The notes below the pieces were generated by a model. It was given only the letters and a program-made list of their open reading frames with translations. It searched no databases and had not been told where the DNA came from. A program made the translations under genes and the position numbers. A stretch of DNA of 64,000 bases from Alkalimonas delamerensis. GTDB taxonomy: Bacteria; Pseudomonadota; Gammaproteobacteria; Enterobacterales; Alteromonadaceae. Where the stretch lies: NCBI RefSeq assembly GCF_030717955.1, contig NZ_JAUZVY010000004.1:186001-250000 (forward strand), read 5' to 3'. Below, piece by piece: positions 17,952 to 26,984 of the stretch (within the stretch, counting starts at the first letter, position 1; the number at the start of each line of letters is the position of its first letter).

Positions 17952-19046
17952 TTAGACTCCAGGTGCCTTAGAGTCCAGCGGCTCAGGCGCAGGTTCTGAT
18001 TCCGCATCGGCTTTTGGGGCATCCGCTTGCATTTGCGCAGCCACCAAGCGCTCGCCAGCCAAACGGGCGCCAAAACGGCGCAGATGCTCAAAGCCTAACA
18101 GACAAATCGCCACCGCCAGCAAAGCCACCGCCATGCCACCGAAGCCCAGTACGCTTTGCTCGGAGTACAGAGTCCAAACAAACTGACCAACACAAAGGGT
18201 GGATACCACCAGCAAGGTCGGCTTGCGGCCAATTTTCGCCACAATATAGACACCGAGTGGCGCCCCCAAAGCCACTACAGGGGCAGCGGCCAGCCAGTTT
18301 TCAAACACACCGGGCGCCAGGCCAGGGCCAAGCGTTACTTTAAACAGCACACCCAGTACCGAGGCAAAGGCCATAATCAGCACCGAAGTAGGGATGGCGA
18401 TTTTCAGATCGGCCCGGCTGATCAGCACCAAAGCGGTATAGAGCACCATATCAATGCCAACACCGGTCACTGAGACCACCAAAGCTCCGGCCAGTACCCC
18501 GATATTCAACCCCAGTCGAAAGTCCCAGCGCTCGTCAAATTCGGTCATGCCGCTATGGCCGGCAATCTCCTGCAAGCGCCACAGGTGCAGCACGCCAAAG
18601 CTGGCCCAGACCACGGCAAACAGCAGCTTGATCCAAAGTTCCGGCACCAGAGGGGCCAGCAAAAAGATCCCTAGCGGTAAGCCAAGCAAACAACCGAGCA
18701 TGGCGCCTTTCAGCATGGCCCAGGCGATGGGCTGGCGCCTGGCCAGAATAAAAATACTGGCGCTGACCATGCCAATGGATTGAATGGCAAAACTAAAATC
18801 ACGCCCCAGACTCGCTGGCAGTTCAAACAACAGCACCAACACCGGGAAGCCAACGGTGCCACCGCCCATCGGGGTAGAGCCGGCAGCGTAACTGCCAATG
18901 GCCATGGCAAATGCCATCGGCCAGTGCTCCAGCGCCACCGGCCACAGCCCCCGTCCCAGCACCAAATAGAGCCAGGCACTGAAAAACAGCACCAGCCACA
19001 GCAACCAAAGCCACAGTCGGGGTTTGCCAGCGGCATGCATCGTCAT
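17952..19046 (-). CDS. TauE/SafE-family sulfite exporter-like permease
   Basis: A 364-residue integral membrane protein with about eight hydrophobic segments and the TauE/SafE signature of small residues: GSYAAGSTPMGGGTVGFPVL early and VSVTGVGIDMVLYTAL in the second half. Members export sulfite, sulfonates or other organic anions; the substrate is not predictable here. The ATG at 19046 (MTMHAAGKPRLW) is chosen because the permease starts right after it; the frame is open for 86 more codons upstream but that part is basic, Cys-rich and unlike a membrane protein start. The C-terminal tail (about 40 residues) is rich in Ala, Pro and Glu. It is a single gene convergent with sbcC. Confidence 0.85.
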   Translation of the reverse strand: MTMHAAGKPRLWLWLLWLVLFFSAWLYLVLGRGLWPVALEHWPMAFAMAIGSYAAGSTPMGGGTVGFPVLVLLFELPASLGRDFSFAIQSIGMVSASIFILARRQPIAWAMLKGAMLGCLLGLPLGIFLLAPLVPELWIKLLFAVVWASFGVLHLWRLQEIAGHSGMTEFDERWDFRLGLNIGVLAGALVVSVTGVGIDMVLYTALVLISRADLKIAIPTSVLIMAFASVLGVLFKVTLGPGLAPGVFENWLAAAPVVALGAPLGVYIVAKIGRKPTLLVVSTLCVGQFVWTLYSEQSVLGFGGMAVALLAVAICLLGFEHLRRFGARLAGERLVAAQMQADAPKADAESEPAPEPLDSKAPGV

Positions 19047-19308
19047 AGCAAAGGTTCGTTTCAACCACAGAAGACAGTCATCATAGAGTAAGGCTGCCAG
19101 CCTGACAATGGCGCAGGACAGGCTGAAGTTCAGCGAACAGGTGGAGCATTGGCGCTTATACTGGAAAGCACGGTTAAACATGCTTGGCCGCTGATAAGTC
19201 ATTAACCTGTCATAATCACCAGTTAAGGTACACATCGATACCAAAGGAAGGGTGATGCATAGCTCAAGGTAGACTTGTATGAATTGAACATTTTTGTGAG
19301 CCAAAACC

Positions 19309-21096
19309 TTGGGATTAAGTGATTTTCACCGCATCGAGTTGCTTCGAATTCTGGAACACAAACTACTGGCACCTTTGTTTCAGCCCATCATTACTTTACA
19401 AAGTGGCGATGTCTTAGGCTATGAAGCCTTGATCCGGGGCCCCTCGGACAGCCCGCTACACTCACCGCTGCTTCTGTTTAAAACAGCCCAGGCATTTAGC
19501 CTACTTGAAGAGCTCGAGCTGCTGTGTCGCGAACTCAGCATTCGAGCTTTTGCTGTTGAAGCCTTTTCAGGGTTGCTTTTTCTGAATGTGAATCCTTTGG
19601 TATTGCTTGCATCTGATCACCCTACCGGCATGACCAAACAACTGATCGCACAAGCTGGCTTAAAACCAGATCAAGTGGTTATTGAACTGTCAGAGCAGTT
19701 TCAGGTGGAGGATACTGAGCTGTTCGTCAATGCCGTAAAACATTACCGTGATTGTGGCTTTAAAATTGCTATTGATGATCTGGGCAGTGGCTTTTCCGGC
19801 TTAAAGCTCTGGTCCGAGTTGCAACCCGATATTGTAAAGATTGACCGCTATTTTATTGACCAACTGCACCGCGACCCGATTAAGAAAGCTTTCGTTCGTA
19901 ACATCATAGAGCTTGCCGGCAATACTCAGTCACTGATCATCGCCGAGGGCATAGAAACATCCGAGGAGCTGCTGACATGCAGAGAACTCGGCGCTGACTT
20001 CGGCCAGGGCTACTTACTGGGACGCCCTTACCCAACCTGCCAGATCGACCCTATCCACTTAACACAATTGTTGAATATCGATACTGAAATCGCGTTGAGT
20101 GACTCATTAGAATCCATTCTGTGCAAAACCCCTGCTTTCGCGGAGCATACACCAGCCTGGGAAGTGGCCGATTTTTTCGCCTTTGATAAGCAACTATCCT
20201 GTGCAGCCATTATTAACCGGCAAAATGAGCCTATTGGAATAGTTACCCGGAGTTTAATTCAGGAGAAATTCTCCCATAAGTTTGGCCATGCTCTGTATGA
20301 ACGAAAATCCATTAGTCACTGCATGGAAAAGTCACCGGTGGTGGTAGAAAAACATTTATCCATTGATCATGTCAGCGCTATTTTAAGTGATGATGAGAAT
20401 GACGATGCCAATCAATTTTTTATTGTCACCGAGCAAGGTAAATACTATGGCCTTGGATCTGTGCGTAAAGTCTTAAAACGCATCAGCGAAAATAAAATAC
20501 AGCTCGCCCGCTACGCCAACCCACTGACCTTGCTGCCGGGCAATGTACCAATCAATGCGCATATCGAAAAGCTGTTGAAATGCGAACTCGACTTTACCAT
20601 TGCCTATCTTGATATTGATCACTTCAAGCCTTTCAACGATCACTACGGTTACAGCAAAGGTGACTTAGTCATTGAACTGCTTGCTCAGATCATTCAAACC
20701 GAAGTAAAAAGCCCGCACGACTTCATTGGTCATATCGGTGGTGACGATTTTATTGTGGTATTCCATGGAACCGATGCCTACCAGACATCCGGTCGTATCC
20801 TCAGCACCTTTGAGCAACGCGTACGCCACTATTATCAACCTGAAGATCTAAGCCAGGGCGGTTTCACGGCCACGGATCGGCTCGGTGCTGAGACATTTTA
20901 TCCTATCCTCACCTTATCCATCGGCATAGCTACGCCCAATATCGCGGCCTGCCGAAACCATCATGATGTGGCCGACTTGGCTACTGCGGCAAAACAGCAG
21001 GCCAAGAAAATTTCGGGATCTGCCATTTTTGTTAACAAGCGGCAGCTGCCTGAGACCGTGCAAGTAAAAGCAACTCAGTTAAGACATCAACCATGA
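19309..21096 (+). CDS. EAL-CBS-GGDEF c-di-GMP signalling protein
   Basis: A 595-residue soluble protein. An EAL phosphodiesterase domain comes first (EAL at residues 39-41, later DDLGSGFSG and VKIDRYFID, and AEGIET), then a pair of CBS-like segments (about 265-385), then a GGDEF domain with GGDDF at 477-481. The EAL residues needed for metal binding look intact; GGDDF is a variant of the cyclase motif and its activity is uncertain. No membrane segment is present. The only possible start after the last in-frame stop is TTG at 19309, which fits the domain edge. The stop overlaps the next gene by 4 bases, so the protein is made together with a periplasmic solute-binding protein. Confidence 0.88.
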   Translation: MGLSDFHRIELLRILEHKLLAPLFQPIITLQSGDVLGYEALIRGPSDSPLHSPLLLFKTAQAFSLLEELELLCRELSIRAFAVEAFSGLLFLNVNPLVLLASDHPTGMTKQLIAQAGLKPDQVVIELSEQFQVEDTELFVNAVKHYRDCGFKIAIDDLGSGFSGLKLWSELQPDIVKIDRYFIDQLHRDPIKKAFVRNIIELAGNTQSLIIAEGIETSEELLTCRELGADFGQGYLLGRPYPTCQIDPIHLTQLLNIDTEIALSDSLESILCKTPAFAEHTPAWEVADFFAFDKQLSCAAIINRQNEPIGIVTRSLIQEKFSHKFGHALYERKSISHCMEKSPVVVEKHLSIDHVSAILSDDENDDANQFFIVTEQGKYYGLGSVRKVLKRISENKIQLARYANPLTLLPGNVPINAHIEKLLKCELDFTIAYLDIDHFKPFNDHYGYSKGDLVIELLAQIIQTEVKSPHDFIGHIGGDDFIVVFHGTDAYQTSGRILSTFEQRVRHYYQPEDLSQGGFTATDRLGAETFYPILTLSIGIATPNIAACRNHHDVADLATAAKQQAKKISGSAIFVNKRQLPETVQVKATQLRHQP

Positions 21097-21830
21097 TAAA
21101 CACCATAGCTTATCTTTTCATCGCATTACTTAGCTTTCCAATCATGGCTGAGACCTTACGCGCTATCATCAGTGAAACCAATACGCCACCCTTTATTATC
21201 AACAGTGAGTCCTCACCAAAAACCGGCTTGGTAATCGATATAAGCAAAGAAGTCGCAAATCAGCTTGGCTGGGATCTTGAGTACCTTACTATCCCGAGGG
21301 CCAGAACTGAGCAATGGATCCAAGGTGGTCAGGCAGATCTCTGGTGCTTTACCAGCCCTAAATGGGTCAATGAACCTGAACTCATGCTTTGGTCTGAGCC
21401 CTTGTATACAACCGTTGATTTGCTCATTCGAAAAACCTCTACATCACCATTCCGGCAGCTGAGTGATTTATATCGCAAGAAAGTAGGCACCTCCAGAGGC
21501 TTTAATTACCCTGAGCTGGATGCTTTATTTTCAAAAGGAGATGCCAGCAGAGATGATGCTTTAAGCCTTAGAGAGAACTTACAGCGTCTGCAGCTGGATC
21601 GAGTGGATGTTGTGATTTCAGACAGTTTTTCATACAGCTACTATGTCAACGTCAATAAATACTCCGAGGAAACACAGGCCTTAGTCGCCGACCAGATAGG
21701 GTTTGAAGCCCAACCCAGTTATTGTGCAATCAGTCACAGCAATCCACACAAAGCAGCCGCTATTCGACAAGCATTAACGACCATCCACGCACATGGCTAT
21801 ATTGATCTTTGGCTGCAAAAGTACTTTTAA
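21093..21830 (+). CDS. Periplasmic solute-binding protein (SBP_bac_3 type)
   Basis: A 245-residue exported protein with signal peptide MINTIAYLFIALLSFPIMA and the type-3 solute-binding fold: TPPFII near the start, GLVIDISKEVANQLGW, then the VGTSRGFNYPELDAL hinge strand and a final GYIDLWLQKYF helix. It lacks permease or ATPase neighbours, so it is unlikely to be part of a classical transporter. The ATG at 21093 overlaps the stop of the EAL-CBS-GGDEF gene (ATGA), implying translational coupling and perhaps a sensing role. Ligand unknown; the fold typically binds amino acids or small organic acids. Confidence 0.85.
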   Translation: MINTIAYLFIALLSFPIMAETLRAIISETNTPPFIINSESSPKTGLVIDISKEVANQLGWDLEYLTIPRARTEQWIQGGQADLWCFTSPKWVNEPELMLWSEPLYTTVDLLIRKTSTSPFRQLSDLYRKKVGTSRGFNYPELDALFSKGDASRDDALSLRENLQRLQLDRVDVVISDSFSYSYYVNVNKYSEETQALVADQIGFEAQPSYCAISHSNPHKAAAIRQALTTIHAHGYIDLWLQKYF

Positions 21831-21940
21831 CATCATCAACAACCTGCATCTCCGACTTCTTTTTAACTTTTCTTTTGGGCAGGCCCTAATACTGCTAGGC
21901 TAAACACATTCGAGCTAAGTATTCAAAGGACAGCAAAAGC

Positions 21941-23419
21941 ATGTCGGATTTTATTATCGCCCTTGATCAAGGCACTACCTCTACCCGGGCGATTCTTTAC
22001 AACCGCGAGCTCAGCCCCATCGCCAGCATCAGTGAAGAGCTGCCACTGAGCTATCCGCAAGCTGGCTGGGTCGAGCAGGATCCGGAGGCAATCTGGCAAA
22101 GCGTGCTTCATTGCATTCAGCAACTGCTGCAACAAAACGGCATTCTTCCCGAGCAAGTCGCAGGCCTGGCACTGACCAATCAGCGGGAAACTACCTTGCT
22201 GTGGGAAAAAGCCAGTGGCCAAACACTGTACCCAGCGATTGTCTGGCAGGATAGACGCACCGCTGAGCAGTGTCAGGCACTAAAACAACAGCATGAAGCC
22301 AGCATTCGTGCCAAAACCGGATTGCTGGCCGATCCCTACTTCTCTGCCAGCAAACTGCAGTGGCTGCTAGAGCAAATCCCCGGGGCGAGGCAGCGCGCTG
22401 AGACCGGGGAACTTTGCTTTGGCACCGTTGATAGCTTTTTGCTGTGGCGCTTGACCGGTGGCCAGGAGCATGCCACTGATGCCAGCAATGCCAGCCGCAC
22501 TTTGTTGTTTGATATTCATCAGCAACGCTGGGATCCGGAGCTGCTGACACTTTTTCAGATCCCAAGGGCAATACTACCCGAAGTCCGCGACAGTGCTGCC
22601 GACTTTGGCCATTGCAGCGCCAGGCTGTTTGGTCACCCCATTCCCATTATCAGCCTACTGGGCGATCAGCAAGCCGCCTTGCTGGGCCAGGCTTGCATTC
22701 AGCCCGGCATGGGCAAAAGCACCTACGGCACCGGTTGCTTTGTCATGGTCAATACCGGCGGCCAGGCGCTGTGCAGCCAGCACCAACTGCTAAGCACCGT
22801 CGCCTGGCGTATTCGTGGCGAAACCTGCTACGCGCTGGAAGGCAGCATTTTTATGGCTGGCGCTACGGTGCAGTGGCTGCGCGATAAACTGGGCATCATC
22901 CAGCAAGCCAGTGATACCGAAGCATTGGCTGAGGGAGTTGACGCCCAACAAACCGAGCTGCTGATCCCTGCTTTTACCGGCCTGGGCGCTCCCTACTGGC
23001 AGCCCGAAGTCAAAGCCGCGTTGTTTGGCTTAACCCGAAACAGCGGCAAAGCCGAGCTGTGCGCCGCCGCTTTGCGCAGTGTCGCCTACCAGACACAGGA
23101 TTTATTGCTGGCCATGGCCGACGATGGCATCCGGATTGCTGATTTACGGGTCGATGGCGGTATGACCGTGAATCGCTGGTTTTTACAGGCCCTGGCTGAT
23201 ATCACACAACAAGCCATCACCCCAAGCCAACACAGCGATGCCACTGCGTTTGGCACGGCATTTTTAGCGGCCTGGCAGCTGGGTTGGTACCCACAGCTCA
23301 GTGACGTCGCCTCCTTGTGGCAGGGCTCGGCACCATTCACACCCAAGCTGACTAAAACGCAGCAACAAAGCTGCTACCACTACTGGCGCACCAGCATTGC
23401 CCGCTTGTTGGTTAACTAA
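21941..23419 (+). CDS. glpK: Glycerol kinase
   Basis: A 492-residue FGGY-family kinase that phosphorylates glycerol to sn-glycerol-3-phosphate. The opening FIIALDQGTTSTRAILY, ALTNQRETTLLWEK, IVWQDRRTAEQC, the LLGDQQAALLGQACIQPGMG stretch and the C-terminal LRVDGGMTVNRWFLQ are all as in GlpK; the length is near the E. coli 502. No glpF, glpD or glpR lies beside it in this window, so the gene is separated from the usual regulon partners. The ATG at 21941 follows aaaggaca, a good ribosome site. Confidence 0.95.
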   Translation: MSDFIIALDQGTTSTRAILYNRELSPIASISEELPLSYPQAGWVEQDPEAIWQSVLHCIQQLLQQNGILPEQVAGLALTNQRETTLLWEKASGQTLYPAIVWQDRRTAEQCQALKQQHEASIRAKTGLLADPYFSASKLQWLLEQIPGARQRAETGELCFGTVDSFLLWRLTGGQEHATDASNASRTLLFDIHQQRWDPELLTLFQIPRAILPEVRDSAADFGHCSARLFGHPIPIISLLGDQQAALLGQACIQPGMGKSTYGTGCFVMVNTGGQALCSQHQLLSTVAWRIRGETCYALEGSIFMAGATVQWLRDKLGIIQQASDTEALAEGVDAQQTELLIPAFTGLGAPYWQPEVKAALFGLTRNSGKAELCAAALRSVAYQTQDLLLAMADDGIRIADLRVDGGMTVNRWFLQALADITQQAITPSQHSDATAFGTAFLAAWQLGWYPQLSDVASLWQGSAPFTPKLTKTQQQSCYHYWRTSIARLLVN

Positions 23420-23481
23420 GACTTGAAATCACCCCCTACAGCCCTAATGTACCGCTCTAATGCAAAACCAATGACTTTATG

Positions 23482-23703
23482 ATGACCAACGAAATTTGTT
23501 ACCGCTTTCCAAACACCCAAATTGCCTCACGCTTTTTGCACGGGCTGAAACACTGGCCGGTGGCCGATGTCGCCACCCGGTTGCTGGATGGCGGCCTGGT
23601 GGTACAAGTTCGCTACCAATTTGATGAGCGGGGTTTTGATTATACGCTGGCAGAGCTGGATGAACTGGCAATTGGCATGCAAGGAGAAGAGATTAGTTTA
23701 TAA
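23482..23703 (+). CDS. Small uncharacterised protein
   Basis: A 73-residue (or 74 from the preceding ATG at 23479) acidic protein without signal peptide or membrane segment. The pattern is an N-terminal strand (ICYRFPNTQIASRFL), a central VQVRYQFDERGFDYT and a helical tail ending in GMQGEEISL. It overlaps the convergent phosphatase gene by 11 bases. The smooth alpha/beta pattern suggests a real gene, but the ribosome site is weak and no family is recognised. Confidence 0.55.
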   Translation: MTNEICYRFPNTQIASRFLHGLKHWPVADVATRLLDGGLVVQVRYQFDERGFDYTLAELDELAIGMQGEEISL

Positions 23704-24358
23704 CGTCATCGCTTAGGTACTGCATCAACTCAAAGGATAAAAGCGAGCGCAACTTGCCATCAGCCAGCTTGAATTTTTCATGCTGCCAGTCTTCTTCTGA
23801 AGGCAGTGCTATCACCTGCATACCTGCGGCCTTGGCGGCACGGATGCCGGTAATGGAATCTTCAAACACCAGGCAATCGGCCGGAGCTACCCCGAGCTGA
23901 CTGGCAGCCAGCAGGTAAATATCTGGTGCGGGCTTGCCCTGCTCAACCATTTCGATACAACAGTGCGCCGCAAAGTAATCGCGAATGCCCAGGGTGTCCA
24001 GGGTGGTATCCATCAACACCTGAGCAGAGTTGGTCGCCACCGCAATGGGGAGCCTCTGCTGCTGCAATTGCTGCAGCAATGCCACAACACCGTCCTTGGC
24101 CTGGCCATTTCGGGCAATCGCCTGTCTTACTTTCGCAATAATGGCCGCTTCGGTCTCGGCCAGGCTCTGCCCCTGCCAGGGGCTTTGCCGGTACCAGAAT
24201 TCAGCCACGTCTTTGGTGGTCATGCCCACCGTTTGTTTGGTATCGGCCAGTTGCAGCGGTACCCCCAGTTGGCGGAACACCTGATACTCGGCTTGTTGCC
24301 ACATGGGCTCGGAGTCAATCAGCACTCCATCCATATCAAAGATAACGGCTTTTACCAC
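23693..24358 (-). CDS. hxpB: HAD-family phosphatase, HxpB/YniC type
   Basis: A 221-residue haloacid-dehalogenase phosphatase. Motif I is FDMDGVLIDSEPMW (nucleophile and acid Asp), motif II is VATNSA, motif III the Lys in VEQGKPAPDIYL, and motif IV FEDSITGIRAAKAAGM. The helical cap between motifs I and II makes it a subfamily I enzyme. The N-terminal DSEPMWQQAEYQVFRQLGV and length match E. coli HxpB (YniC), which acts on hexitol and 2-deoxyglucose phosphates; the substrate here is inferred from that resemblance only. It is a single gene. Confidence 0.85.
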   Translation of the reverse strand: MVKAVIFDMDGVLIDSEPMWQQAEYQVFRQLGVPLQLADTKQTVGMTTKDVAEFWYRQSPWQGQSLAETEAAIIAKVRQAIARNGQAKDGVVALLQQLQQQRLPIAVATNSAQVLMDTTLDTLGIRDYFAAHCCIEMVEQGKPAPDIYLLAASQLGVAPADCLVFEDSITGIRAAKAAGMQVIALPSEEDWQHEKFKLADGKLRSLLSFELMQYLSDDVIN

Positions 24359-24473
24359 TGGGTCTCCCTATGCAATCAATGGTACGGTTGCAAATTCATC
24401 CCTCAGATTTTAGTTTGAGATGATGGCTATGCAATCGATGTTGGTATCGCTACTTGCCTGACAGCCAATTGCT

Positions 24474-25061
24474 TCACAGCAAAAAAGGCTGACCTGCCAA
24501 CCAATACAAAGCGGCGAGGTTCACTACCACCGTCAGCCAAAACACCGTTAAGAAGCTGGTTTTGGCTGATTTATGCCGCAAGCGACTCTGAGCCAGTAAG
24601 GCTCCGGGCCAGCCACCTGCCAGTGACAACAGATGCAACGTAGACTCGGGGGTACGCCAGCTTTGGCGCTTGGCTTTGTGCTTATCCCATGCATAGCTTA
24701 GAAAGGTCAGCAGGCTCAGGCCAACATAAGCCGCCAAAAAATAGGGATGCAGTCGGCCGGCCCAGCACGCCAGTGCCAACAGCAGGAAAAACACCACCGA
24801 AACGGACAGAGGCACATTGGAGGCGGAGCGGGCTTTTTTCACCTTCAGCTTTTCGCCGGCAAAAGTGACGGCCTGGGCCTGCAAGCGCCCTTGCCCATCT
24901 TTGGCTACCGAGTAAGTAACTACCTCGTTGAGTACAGGCCGCCGGCTGCGATTTTGCACGGATTTTATGTGGAAAAACACCTTTTCCCCACTTTGCATCG
25001 GCTGAATAAAACCAAAGCCTTTGGCATCATTCCATTGGGTTATTTTTCCTTTAAAGCGCAT
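24474..25061 (-). CDS. Cold-shock domain plus DUF1294 membrane protein
   Basis: A 195-residue two-domain protein. Residues 1-70 are a cold-shock/OB fold with RNP-like motifs KGFGFIQP and VFFHIKSV, expected to bind RNA or single-stranded DNA. The C-terminal half is DUF1294: about three hydrophobic segments with LSYAWDKHKAKRQ, RTPESTLHLLSLAGGWPGAL and RHKSAKTSF. The ATG at 25061 places MRFKGKITQWNDAKG at the domain edge, preceded by aaggaaag; an upstream in-frame ATG at 25103 is less likely. Fusion of these two domains is a recurrent arrangement, but its function is not established. Confidence 0.88.
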   Translation of the reverse strand: MRFKGKITQWNDAKGFGFIQPMQSGEKVFFHIKSVQNRSRRPVLNEVVTYSVAKDGQGRLQAQAVTFAGEKLKVKKARSASNVPLSVSVVFFLLLALACWAGRLHPYFLAAYVGLSLLTFLSYAWDKHKAKRQSWRTPESTLHLLSLAGGWPGALLAQSRLRHKSAKTSFLTVFWLTVVVNLAALYWLAGQPFLL

Positions 25062-25121
25062 GATCTTTCCTTGTATCAACTTAGACGTGCTGCCATGCAG
25101 CAACTACAATCAGGGCTAACG

Positions 25122-26444
25122 TTACTTTCTGCGGCCCGCTTTGGCTTTTGGCCTGGCGTTAGCTTGTGATGAAACAGCGCCTTTCGGCTTAGCCTTGGCT
25201 TTCGAACCAGCCTTGCCTGAGCGCTCCAGGTCGATGGTGGTTTCGGATGCCTTATTGGCCCGCCCGGTCAGCACTTTACGCGAAATGCTTTTTAACAACG
25301 AATCGCGGGTGCTGACTTCAAAACCTGGTTTGCTAATGCGCTTAATGGTGCTGCCCATTAATTTTTGAATGCGCTCCAGGCTTTGCTCTTCTTCACGACT
25401 GACAAAGGAAATCGCATGCCCCTTGGCCCCTGCCCGACCAGTACGGCCAATGCGGTGCACGTAATCTTCCGGCAAATACGGCAGATGAAAGTTGACCACA
25501 TAATCCAGCCCCTGAATATCCAGGCCCCGGGCGGCGACTTCAGTGGCAATCAACACCTGCAATTTGGCCGATTTAAAATCCGCCAGGGCGCGGCGCCGTG
25601 CACCCTGGCTTTTATCGCCGTGGCACACCGCTGCTTCAATGCGGCGCTGCTGCAGGCCGGCTAATAAACGGTCTGCCTGCTCTTTGGTGCTGGTAAACAC
25701 CAATACCTGAAACCAGTTTTGCTCGGCCAGCAACTGCTCGAATAACTCGATTTTGCGGCTTTCTTCCACCGGATACACCACGTGGTGGACTGTATCCGCC
25801 GCACTGTTGGCTTTGGTGACCCGGATTTGCTGGTGATTCTTCAGAATTTTATGCGACAACTCATTGACCGCCGGCGAGGTGGTGGCAGAAAACAACAAGG
25901 TTTGCCGGTTGCGTGCCGTCATCTGCAGCAATTTCAGCACATCGGTGCTAAAGCCCATATCCAGCATGCGGTCGGCTTCATCCAACACCACGAATTCCAC
26001 ATCGCCTAACATCACGTTGCCAAGCGCCATATGCTCCAGCAAACGGCCAGGGGTACTGATGACTATATCGACGCCAGCCGCCAGTTTACTGGCCTGGCCG
26101 CCCATTTTGACGCCACCGTACAATGCGGTCACGCTTAGCGGCACAAACTGCGCGTAAGCCGTGATGGCTGTGGCGATTTGTTCAGCCAACTCGCGGGTCG
26201 GCGTTAAAATAAGAGCCCTTGGACGGCGCGGCTGAGTAGCCTTAGGCGTATCCAGCATACGCTGCAGCAATGGGATGGCAAAAGCGGCCGTTTTACCGGT
26301 ACCGGTTTGCGCCGTCACCTGCAAATCCTTGCCCCGACGAGCCGGCACGATAGCCTGGGCTTGCACCGGCGTCATCTCACTGTAACCGCATTCGGTCAGA
26401 GCGCGCTGTAAATCTGCCGCTAAATCTAACGATGAAAATTGCAT
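25122..26444 (-). CDS. rhlE: DEAD-box ATP-dependent RNA helicase RhlE
   Basis: A 440-residue RNA helicase. The Q motif (GYSEMTPVQAQAI), motif I AQTGTGKTAAF, Ia PTRELAEQ, Ib TPGRLLEH, motif II DEAD (VLDEADRMLDMGF), motif III SATTSP and motif VI HRIGRTGRAG are all present. A basic Lys/Ala-rich tail follows the second RecA-like domain, as is usual for RhlE; family members act in ribosome assembly and RNA turnover. The ATG at 26444 follows aggaacg. The gene is upstream of the cold-shock/DUF1294 gene on the same strand with a 60-base gap, a reasonable functional pairing but not proof of an operon. Confidence 0.93.
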   Translation of the reverse strand: MQFSSLDLAADLQRALTECGYSEMTPVQAQAIVPARRGKDLQVTAQTGTGKTAAFAIPLLQRMLDTPKATQPRRPRALILTPTRELAEQIATAITAYAQFVPLSVTALYGGVKMGGQASKLAAGVDIVISTPGRLLEHMALGNVMLGDVEFVVLDEADRMLDMGFSTDVLKLLQMTARNRQTLLFSATTSPAVNELSHKILKNHQQIRVTKANSAADTVHHVVYPVEESRKIELFEQLLAEQNWFQVLVFTSTKEQADRLLAGLQQRRIEAAVCHGDKSQGARRRALADFKSAKLQVLIATEVAARGLDIQGLDYVVNFHLPYLPEDYVHRIGRTGRAGAKGHAISFVSREEEQSLERIQKLMGSTIKRISKPGFEVSTRDSLLKSISRKVLTGRANKASETTIDLERSGKAGSKAKAKPKGAVSSQANARPKAKAGRRK

Positions 26445-26488
26445 AGGCGTTCCTCTGCAGAATGATCCCCCTTTAGCAGGGACAAAAA

Positions 26489-26797
26489 TTAGTCACTGGC
26501 GTCGTCGTGATGATCGCGCGGCTGGTGCTGACAGGCTCTGGCCAGAATTTCAACATAAAAGCCCGGTAAGTCTTGCGCCACCGCAGCATCGATCTGTTGA
26601 TTGATGTCTGAGGGGAAAATTTTGACGGCGACGTCTTCGGTGGCGCCAAAACGGCAATCAAAGGTCCAGTAGTCCATGCCAGCTGGCAGTGCTTTGCGCC
26701 GCTCCCGCTGCAGATACTTTTTAATTTCATGCTTAATCGCATCGACCCAACGAGCGGGTTTTAACTTGGGGTGCGTTAACGAGAATGTCTTTTTCAT
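26489..26797 (-). CDS. DUF6172-like small protein
   Basis: A 102-residue soluble protein beginning MKKTFSLTHPKLKPARWVDAI followed by a Lys/Arg-rich helix (HEIKKYLQRERRK), then MDYWTFDCRFG and FYVEILARACQ. The pattern fits a small conserved proteobacterial family I recall as DUF6172; function unknown. The ATG at 26797 is favoured because it gives this conserved opening; an in-frame ATG 21 bases earlier is also possible. It ends in a His/Asp-rich tail that could bind metal. It lies just upstream of rhlE on the same strand. Confidence 0.7.
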   Translation of the reverse strand: MKKTFSLTHPKLKPARWVDAIKHEIKKYLQRERRKALPAGMDYWTFDCRFGATEDVAVKIFPSDINQQIDAAVAQDLPGFYVEILARACQHQPRDHHDDASD

Positions 26798-26951
26798 ACC
26801 TATCCTACCCATGTGCACGACTCAGAAAAGCTGACCGCGCTTAGAAAACGCGCATTCTACATGGAAGCGTAGAAGATAACCGCCACTATCTGCAATTTTG
26901 ACAGAACTAATGAAAATTAGCCGTCACAGCCAGGCTAGTCATTTAAGACGT

Positions 26952-26984
26952 GCACCATGCCCGGCAATAACCGGAGCATGGTGC
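26952..26984 (-). terminator. Hairpin directly after the RND pump gene
   Basis: Nine-base arms gcaccatgc (26952-26960) and gcatggtgc (26976-26984) plus an inner ccgg/ccgg pair make a long stable stem abutting the pump's stop codon. A strong T-run is lacking, so it may be a processing or protective 3' structure instead of a textbook terminator. Confidence 0.6.

Noticed and set aside
17952..19304. Longer 450-codon start for the TauE/SafE permease
   Set aside because: The added 86 residues are basic and Cys-rich with no membrane or signal pattern and no good ribosome site; the permease proper starts at 19046.
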